Shown here in pieces: positions 26,076 to 32,166 of a stretch of 32,166 nt of DNA. The notes beneath the pieces are model-generated. The model had not been told where the DNA came from, did not search any database, and saw only the letters and a list, made by a program, of their open reading frames with translations. Position 1 is the first letter of the stretch; every line of letters starts with the position of its first letter. Both the position numbers and the translations under genes were made by a program. Origin of the DNA: Cellulomonas sp. (lineage in GTDB: Bacteria > Actinomycetota > Actinomycetes > Actinomycetales > Cellulomonadaceae); contig JADGOR010000016.1 of NCBI GenBank assembly GCA_017882855.1, positions 1 to 32,166 of the forward strand, written 5' to 3'.

Positions 26076-27743
26076 TCAGTCGGTGGCGAGGTCCAGCTCG
26101 GGCCGCGCGGCCAGCAGGGTCGCCAGGCCGCCCGAGAGGCTCGCGGAGTCGAGGCCTGCCTGGCTCAGCACCCGGTGCGCGAGATAGGACCGGAACCCGC
26201 TCGCGCAGAGCACCCGGACCGGACGCCCGTCGGCCGCGGCCACGACGTCCGCGAGCCGATCGCGCAGCTTCGTGTGCGGGATGTTGAGCGCACCCGTGAG
26301 GTGCCCGCGCGCGAACTCTCCCCGGCTGCGGACGTCGAGGTCCAGGGCGTCGTTCTCGCCGTCATCGAGCTCGTCCGGGTACCACAGGACGAGGTCCCCG
26401 GCGACGACGTTCTGGGCCATGAAGCCGGTCATGTTCACCGGGTCCTTCGCCGAGCCGAACGGCGGCGCGTAGGCGAGCTCGAGCTCGGCCAGGTCGTCGG
26501 CGGTCATCCCGGCGCGCAGCGCGGTGGCGAAGACGTCGATCCGCTTGTCCACGCCGTCCCGGCCCACGGCCTGGGCGCCGAGCAGGCGCCCCTCGGGTGC
26601 GAACGACGCCGTCAGGTGGATCTGCTCCGCGCCGGGGAAGTAGGCCGCGTGGTGGCCGGGGTGCAGGTGCACCGTGAAGTGTTCGATGCCGGCCGCCGCC
26701 AGTGCGGCCTGGCTCGCCCCGGTCATCGCCGCGGTGAGGCCGAAGACCCGGACGATGGCGGTGCCGAGGACCGGCGCGGGCCGGACGGTGCGCCCCATGA
26801 TGGCGTCCGCGGCCATCCGGCCCTGCCGATTTGCCGGCCCGGCCAGCGGGACCGGTCCGACGAGGCCCGTGACGGCGTTGGTGACCTCGATCGCGTCGCC
26901 AACGGCCCAGATGCTGGGGTCCGAGGTACGGAACGAGCCATCGACCCGGATCGCTCCGGTCGGGCCGAGCGCGAGGCCGGCGTCGGCGGCGAGCGCGGTG
27001 TCGGGACGGACCCCGACGGAGAGCACGACCAGGTCGGCCGGGAGGCGGGACCCGTCGGAGAGGACCACCTCGGCCGCGTGATCGGCGTCGGGGCTCGGTT
27101 CGACGGCGCTCGCGGCGATGCCGATGCGTCGGTGCACGCCGTGCGCGCCGAGCTCCGCGTCGACGAGGCTGGCCAGCTCGGCGTCGAGCGGGGGGAGGAC
27201 GTGTGCGGCCAGCTCGACGATCGTCACGTCGACGCCCCGGGTGCGGAGAGCCTCGGCAGCCTCGAGCCCGATGAATCCCGCGCCGAGCACGACGGCACGC
27301 CGGGCGCCACCGGCGACCATGGCGCGGATCCGCTCGGCGTCGGGCACCGTGCGCAGGGTGCGGACGACGGGGAGGTCCAGGCCCGGCAACGGTGGACGAA
27401 CGGCGCGGGCGCCAGGCGCCAGGACTAGGGCGTCGTAGCCGAGGGTCGTCACGCCGTCGGGGGTCCGGACCGCGAGGGTCTTGGCCTCGCGGTCGATCGC
27501 GGTGACCTCATGGCCGATCCGGACGTCGAGGTTCAGTGCGGCGCGCAGGGACGCGGGCGTCTGCACGAGGAGCGCACGGCGGTCCTGGATCTCGTCGCTC
27601 ACGCGGTACGGCAGCCCGCAGTTCGCGAACGAGACGTACTCACCGCGCTCGAGGACGACGATCTCGGCATCCTCGGAGAGGCGGCGCGCCCGCGCGGCGC
27701 AACTCATCCCGCCGGCGACTCCGCCGATGACGACGATCCGCAT
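26076..27743 (-). CDS. CoA-disulfide / CoA-persulfide reductase with C-terminal rhodanese domain
   Basis: A 555-residue flavoprotein of the pyridine nucleotide-disulfide family. The FAD motif IGGVAGGMSCAARARR is followed by the single redox Cys42 in SFANCGLPYR, the mark of CoA-disulfide reductases, which use one protein Cys with bound CoA. The NAD(P)H motif is VVLGAGFIGLEAAEAL and the second FAD motif is IWAVGDAIEV. After the dimer domain, residues ~460-555 are a rhodanese domain with Cys513 in VLCASGFRSYLAH. This fusion (CoADR-RHD, as in NADH-dependent persulfide reductases) reduces CoA persulfides and polysulfides, releasing sulfide. GGAAGGA lies five bases before the ATG. A CstR/CsoR-type operator lies 38 bases upstream. 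It is convergent with nadB (45-base gap). Confidence 0.92.
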   Translation of the reverse strand: MRIVVIGGVAGGMSCAARARRLSEDAEIVVLERGEYVSFANCGLPYRVSDEIQDRRALLVQTPASLRAALNLDVRIGHEVTAIDREAKTLAVRTPDGVTTLGYDALVLAPGARAVRPPLPGLDLPVVRTLRTVPDAERIRAMVAGGARRAVVLGAGFIGLEAAEALRTRGVDVTIVELAAHVLPPLDAELASLVDAELGAHGVHRRIGIAASAVEPSPDADHAAEVVLSDGSRLPADLVVLSVGVRPDTALAADAGLALGPTGAIRVDGSFRTSDPSIWAVGDAIEVTNAVTGLVGPVPLAGPANRQGRMAADAIMGRTVRPAPVLGTAIVRVFGLTAAMTGASQAALAAAGIEHFTVHLHPGHHAAYFPGAEQIHLTASFAPEGRLLGAQAVGRDGVDKRIDVFATALRAGMTADDLAELELAYAPPFGSAKDPVNMTGFMAQNVVAGDLVLWYPDELDDGENDALDLDVRSRGEFARGHLTGALNIPHTKLRDRLADVVAAADGRPVRVLCASGFRSYLAHRVLSQAGLDSASLSGGLATLLAARPELDLATD

Positions 27744-27781
27744 GAGGGTCCTTCCGCAGGGGTGGGGTTGCCGTCAAGAAC

Positions 27782-27797
27782 ATACCCCAGGGGGTAT
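27782..27797 (-). promoter_or_regulatory. CstR/CsoR-type operator in front of the persulfide reductase
   Basis: ATACCCC-AG-GGGGTAT is a perfect 7+7 inverted repeat of the form bound by CsoR/CstR repressors. On the minus strand it overlaps a -10-like TATGTT (27784-27779), so a bound repressor would block transcription of the reductase gene. Confidence 0.78.
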
Positions 27798-27836
27798 CTA
27801 TTCCGTACCTCTGGACCCCACCGGCAACGGCCCTGG

Positions 27837-28487
27837 TCACACTCGGCGCGCGAACACCACCGTATCGGTCGTCGGAACTCCGACTCCGTCGCCGAGGTCG
27901 CGACTCGGCCGCCGGCGGATCTCGGCGAGCTCGATCCGCATGCCGCACCGCTGCAAGTCTCCGGCGAGGGCCGCCGCCGAGTACAGGACCTTGGGCTCAC
28001 GGGGTCCGGGCGCACCGGTTCCGACGATGCTCACGTCATGCCCGACGACGAGCAGCCCGCCGCCGTCGGTCACCGCGTCCGCCGCCTCGGCGAGGACAGA
28101 GCGCCACGGCCCCGGCTCGAGGTGCAGGAACGCCAGCAGCACGAGCTCGGCGCTTCTCGGTTCGAGCTCGAGCGTGGTCACGTCGGCCTCGACCCATTCC
28201 ATCCGATCGGCGAGGCCGCTCTCGGTCGCGACGGCGCGGCCGAGCTCGATCGCGACAGGCGAGAAGTCGATGGCCCGGACCTGCCAGCCGCGGCCGGCCA
28301 ACCACAGTGCATGCCGTCCTCGTCCCGCGCCGAGGTCGATGGCGCGCCCCGGGCTCAGCGCACCGGCGATCTGCCGGACCCAGGGGTTCGGGCGCGGGTC
28401 CGGGTCACGATCGGGGTCGGAGTGGCGGGCGTTCCAGCGCGCTATCGGGTCGTCGTCGGGAGGTGGCGATGACTCGGGCGCTTCCAT
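27837..28487 (-). CDS. Class I SAM-dependent methyltransferase
   Basis: A 216-residue methyltransferase with the SAM motif AIDLGAGRGRHALWLAGRGW (about 49-68), the acidic end of strand 2 (VRAIDFSPVAIE), the motif VEADVTTLEL and the post-strand LLVVGHD. The N-terminal IARWNARH...NPWV resembles the TehB / thiol-methylating groups. The substrate cannot be told from sequence. Its start (ATG 28487, or GTG 28490) lies 12-15 bases after the stop of the CstR-like gene on the same strand, so the two are an operon under the operator at 28801. Next to a persulfide reductase, a role in methylating sulfide, thiols or a metalloid is plausible, but this is inference. Confidence 0.82.
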   Translation of the reverse strand: MEAPESSPPPDDDPIARWNARHSDPDRDPDPRPNPWVRQIAGALSPGRAIDLGAGRGRHALWLAGRGWQVRAIDFSPVAIELGRAVATESGLADRMEWVEADVTTLELEPRSAELVLLAFLHLEPGPWRSVLAEAADAVTDGGGLLVVGHDVSIVGTGAPGPREPKVLYSAAALAGDLQRCGMRIELAEIRRRPSRDLGDGVGVPTTDTVVFARRV

Positions 28488-28502
28488 CACGGTGGCTTCG
28501 GC

Positions 28503-29761
<1,259 letters not shown>

Positions 29762-29766
29762 CTCGG

Positions 29767-29772
29767 TAGCCT
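29767..29772 (+). promoter_or_regulatory. Leaderless -10 element of lysS
   Basis: TAGCCT exactly six bases before the GTG at 29779, in a 17-base gap after nadC, with no ribosome binding site. Confidence 0.4.
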
Positions 29773-29778
29773 GGTCCG

Positions 29779-31332
29779 GTGACCAGCACTGATCCCAGTA
29801 CGCCCGTCGGCGGCCCCGGGCCGGCCGATGTCGCGCCGCACGTCGAGGTGGCCGGCGACGTGCCCGAGCAGATCCGGGTCCGCCGGGCGAAGCGCGACCG
29901 GATCCTGGAACGCGGCGGCGAGGCGTACCCGGTCTCGGTGCCACGGACCCACACGATCGCCGAGGTGCGCGCGGCGCACGCCGGGCTCGCCCTGGGCGAG
30001 GAGACGGACGACGTCGTCGGCGTCGTCGGTCGTGTGGTGTTCCTGCGCAACACCGGGAAGCTGTGCTTCGCGACGATCCAGGACGGGGAGGGCCAACGGC
30101 TGCAGGTGATGCTGAGCCTGGCGGCGGTGGGCGAGGAGTCGCTCGTCGCGTTCAAGGCCGACGTCGACCTGGGAGACCACCTGTTCGCACACGGCCGGGT
30201 GATCTCCTCGCGGCGCGGCGAGCTGTCGGTGTTCGCCGACTCGTGGCAGCTGGCCGCGAAGGCCATCCGCCCGCTGCCCGTACTGCACAAGGAGCTGTCC
30301 GAGGAGTCGCGGGTCCGCCAGCGCTACGTCGATCTGATCGCCCGTCCAGCCGCTCGGGACACGGTGCGATTGCGCGCGGCCCTGATGCGCTCGTTGCGCG
30401 AGGCACTGCACGCACGCGGGTTCCTCGAGGTCGAGACCCCGATGTTGCAGACCATTCACGGCGGCGCGACCGCGCGACCGTTCGTGACCCACATGAATGC
30501 GTTCGACATCGAGCTCTACCTGCGGATCGCGCCCGAGCTGTTCCTCAAGCGCGCGGTGGTCGGCGGCGTCGAGCGCGTCTTCGAGATCAACCGCAACTTC
30601 CGCAACGAGGGCGCGGACTCTACGCACTCACCGGAATTCGCGATGCTCGAGGCATACGAGGCCTACGGCGACTACAACACCATGGCCGCGCTCACGAAGG
30701 ACCTTGTCCAGGGCGCCGCAAACGACGTGCTCGGCGGAACGACGGTGACCCTCCCGGACGGGACCCGGTACGAGCTCGGCGGCGAATGGGCGGATCTCTC
30801 GCTGTACGGCTCGTTGTCCGAGCGGCTCGGTTCGGAGGTCACGCCGGAGACGACTCTCGCCGGGCTCGAGCGCCTGGCCGCGAAGCTCGACATCGCCGTC
30901 GATCCGGCCCGTGCCAGCCACGGCAAGCTCGTCGAGCAGCTCTGGGAGACGCTGGTGGGGCACCACCTCGACGCCCCCACCTTCGTCCGGGACTTCCCGG
31001 TCGAGACCTCGCCACTGACCCGCGACCACCGGACCATCCCCGGCCTGGTCGAGAAGTGGGACCTGTACGTTCGCGGTTTCGAGCTGGCGACCGCGTACTC
31101 GGAGCTGGTCGATCCGGTCATCCAGCGGGAGCGCTTCGAGGCCCAGGCGTTGCTCGCCGCCGCGGGCGACGAAGAGGCGATGCGGGTCGACGAGGACTTC
31201 CTGACCGCGATGGAGTACGCGATGCCGCCGAGCGGCGGGATGGGGATGGGCATCGACCGGCTGCTCATGGCGCTGACCGGCCTCGGAATCCGCGAGACGA
31301 TCCTGTTCCCGCTCGTGAAGCCCTCGCACTGA
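29779..31332 (+). CDS. lysS: Lysyl-tRNA synthetase (class II)
   Basis: Charges tRNA(Lys) with lysine. It has 517 residues. After a ~30-residue N-terminal tail comes the OB-fold anticodon domain ([21 protein letters not shown]). The class II catalytic domain follows: motif 1 region [18 protein letters not shown], motif 2 [20 protein letters not shown] (268-287) and motif 3 [15 protein letters not shown] near the C-terminus. The substrate loop [12 protein letters not shown] is intact. The GTG at 29779 is set by the element just upstream. The order lysS - small membrane gene - lsr2 is conserved in actinobacteria. Confidence 0.96.
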   Translation: MTSTDPSTPVGGPGPADVAPHVEVAGDVPEQIRVRRAKRDRILERGGEAYPVSVPRTHTIAEVRAAHAGLALGEETDDVVGVVGRVVFLRNTGKLCFATIQDGEGQRLQVMLSLAAVGEESLVAFKADVDLGDHLFAHGRVISSRRGELSVFADSWQLAAKAIRPLPVLHKELSEESRVRQRYVDLIARPAARDTVRLRAALMRSLREALHARGFLEVETPMLQTIHGGATARPFVTHMNAFDIELYLRIAPELFLKRAVVGGVERVFEINRNFRNEGADSTHSPEFAMLEAYEAYGDYNTMAALTKDLVQGAANDVLGGTTVTLPDGTRYELGGEWADLSLYGSLSERLGSEVTPETTLAGLERLAAKLDIAVDPARASHGKLVEQLWETLVGHHLDAPTFVRDFPVETSPLTRDHRTIPGLVEKWDLYVRGFELATAYSELVDPVIQRERFEAQALLAAAGDEEAMRVDEDFLTAMEYAMPPSGGMGMGIDRLLMALTGLGIRETILFPLVKPSH

Positions 31333-31340
31333 CGACGACG

Positions 31341-31346
31341 TAGGAT
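31341..31346 (+). promoter_or_regulatory. Leaderless -10 element of the 54-residue membrane gene
   Basis: TAGGAT seven bases before the GTG at 31354, without a ribosome binding site. Confidence 0.4.
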
Positions 31347-31353
31347 CTTCGAG

Positions 31354-31518
31354 GTGAGCCTCGCCGTCCAGATTCTCGCCGGTCTTCTGCCCTCGGTCGG
31401 CGTCGGATTCCTGTTCTTCATCGTGATCCGCTCCCTTGTCCAGGCCGACCGCCGCGAGCGGTTGGCCCTCACCAAGCTCGATGACGCCGCGCGCGCGGGC
31501 CAGGGCGAGGATTCCTGA
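31354..31518 (+). CDS. 54-residue single-helix membrane protein between lysS and lsr2
   Basis: A small gene read from GTG 31354 to TGA 31516-31518. The protein has one transmembrane helix of about 22 residues (AVQILAGLLPSVGVGFLFFIVI, near 4-25). A basic/amphipathic cytoplasmic segment follows (RSLVQADRRERLALTKLDDAARAGQGEDS). Helix first and charged helix after is the pattern of a small conserved hypothetical protein found beside lsr2 in actinobacteria. Function unknown. The start is supported by the -10-like element seven bases upstream. It lies 21 bases after lysS and 138 bases before lsr2. Confidence 0.75.
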   Translation: MSLAVQILAGLLPSVGVGFLFFIVIRSLVQADRRERLALTKLDDAARAGQGEDS

Positions 31519-31604
31519 GCGTCGTTGCTTCGGCTCCGGCCCTGCCTCCTTCGGGTATTTGTTGCGCGGATGTGTTCCACCCGCGAGAATCCACGTGCGA
31601 TGAT

Positions 31605-31620
31605 GGGCGGGTCACCGCCC
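31605..31620 (+). other. Short GC hairpin in the region upstream of lsr2
   Basis: GGGCGG-GTCA-CCGCCC, a perfect six-base stem with a four-base loop, 37-52 bases before the lsr2 start. It could end the upstream transcript or lie in the lsr2 leader. No T-run follows. Confidence 0.35.
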
Positions 31621-31656
31621 GGTCGTACGAATCGGGTTGATAGAGAAGAGGAAGAC

Positions 31657-31980
31657 ATGGCACAGAAGGTGCAGGTTATTCTTGTCGACGATCTCGACGG
31701 CGGAACCGCTGACGAGACCGTAACGTTTGCCCTGGACGGCGTCTCATACGAGATCGATCTGTCCCACGCGAACGCTGCGAAGCTGCGCGAGTCGCTCGCT
31801 TCGTGGGTCGGTCACGCTCGCCGCGTCGGCGGCCGGGCGAGCCGCGGCCGACGCTCCGGCTCGGGTCGCAGCGGTTCTGCCGCCGCGGTTCGCGACTGGG
31901 CGCGCAGCCAGGGTCACACGGTCAGTGAGCGTGGGCGCATCTCGGCGGAGGTCAAGGCCGCCTACGACGCCGCGCACTAG
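31657..31980 (+). CDS. lsr2: Lsr2 nucleoid-associated protein (xenogeneic silencer)
   Basis: A 107-residue DNA-bridging protein that coats AT-rich DNA and silences it, the actinobacterial counterpart of H-NS. The N-terminal dimerisation domain is MAQKVQVILVDDLDGG...VTFALDGVSYEIDLS. A Ser/Gly/Arg linker follows (about 55-74). The C-terminal DNA-binding domain is AVRDWARSQGHTVSERGRISAEVKAAY with the minor-groove RGR at 92-94. The ATG follows GAAGAGGA at good spacing. Most genes here are GC-rich and so unlikely targets. Confidence 0.97.
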   Translation: MAQKVQVILVDDLDGGTADETVTFALDGVSYEIDLSHANAAKLRESLASWVGHARRVGGRASRGRRSGSGRSGSAAAVRDWARSQGHTVSERGRISAEVKAAYDAAH

Positions 31981-31988
31981 GCATGTCC

Positions 31989-32010
31989 AGCCCCGCGCGG
32001 ATCGGGGGCT
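31989..32010 (+). terminator. Possible terminator hairpin after lsr2
   Basis: AGCCCC and GGGGCT are separated by a 10-base loop, nine bases after the lsr2 stop. There is no T-run; it is a modest stem, so the call is tentative. Confidence 0.4.
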
Positions 32011-32028
32011 GAAGGGCGGGACCGAGGT

Positions 32029-32166
32029 GTGCCACGAGTAGTGGTGCGGTACGGAACGAAGAACGGTTCGACGGCAGAGGTTGCCGGTTGGATTGCTACG
32101 CGCCTGCGCGAACACGACCCCCATGTCGAGCTCGCGCAGGCGCGTACCGCCAGGATCGAGCGGATG
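32029..32166 (+). CDS. Flavodoxin-like protein, 3' end missing
   Basis: An open frame from GTG 32029 runs off the window end (46 codons). It reads VPRVVVRYGTKNGSTAEVAG, then WIATRLREHDPHVEL. The FMN phosphate-binding loop GTKNGSTAEVA after a first hydrophobic strand is the flavodoxin signature, as in HemG-like and flavodoxin-domain proteins. GTG 32041 is an alternative start. Many actinobacteria have clpC after lsr2; here that place begins with this gene. The rest must be read beyond the window. Confidence 0.65.
   Translation, partial: MPRVVVRYGTKNGSTAEVAGWIATRLREHDPHVELAQARTARIERM

Overview
This 32 kb window is high-GC DNA from an actinobacterium. The basis is gene content and order: a mycothiol-dependent enzyme family member, Lsr2, an F420-associated zincin (DUF2342), and the conserved chromosomal run dacB - zincin - tilS - hpt - ftsH - folE - folP - folB/folK - DUF3180 - DUF2520 - panC - panD - lysS - lsr2. 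The style of the proteins suggests Micrococcales, perhaps Cellulomonadaceae; that placement is inference. Most genes are densely packed, with frequent 4-base start/stop overlaps and several starts that look leaderless.

Layout. (1) 1-4.2 kb: the 3' part of a large FAD / Fe-S oxidoreductase (D-2-hydroxyacid dehydrogenase type), a 470-residue protein with a C-terminal RAMA-like modified-DNA reader domain and a nuclease-fold-like N-terminus, and a 52-residue membrane protein (DUF6131-like). (2) 4.2-7.7 kb, minus strand: metY - metX - a mycothiol-dependent maleylpyruvate-isomerase-like gene, giving homocysteine synthesis by direct sulfhydrylation. (3) 7.5-8.1 kb: a 600-base divergent control region. 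(4) 8.1-11.6 kb: cell-wall enzymes (NlpC/P60 hydrolase, PBP4-type D,D-carboxypeptidase) flanking inorganic pyrophosphatase. (5) 11.6-26.0 kb, plus strand: zincin, tilS, hpt, ftsH, then folate genes (folE, folP, fused folB-folK), membrane proteins (DUF3180, two bacterial PH-domain proteins), a DUF2520 Rossmann protein, panC, panD and nadB. (6) 26.0-28.8 kb, minus strand: an apparent insert between nadB and nadC made of a CoA-disulfide/persulfide reductase with a rhodanese domain, a SAM methyltransferase and a CsoR/CstR-family repressor. (7) 28.8-32.2 kb: nadC, lysS, a 54-residue membrane protein, lsr2 and the start of a flavodoxin-like gene.

The most notable system is block 6. The repressor has the two-cysteine, no-histidine signature of persulfide-sensing CstR rather than copper-sensing CsoR. 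Two near-palindromic operators of the type ATACCCC-NN-GGGGTAT lie in front of the reductase and in front of the repressor itself. The second also lies in the nadC upstream region. Together with the rhodanese-fused reductase this points to a sulfide/persulfide-responsive cassette embedded in the NAD biosynthesis genes. Other points of interest are the RAMA protein, a possible leaderless Met-Cys upstream ORF in the metY leader, a folB-folK fusion with a nearly identical 78-base tandem repeat in its tail, and the absence of coaX from its usual place.
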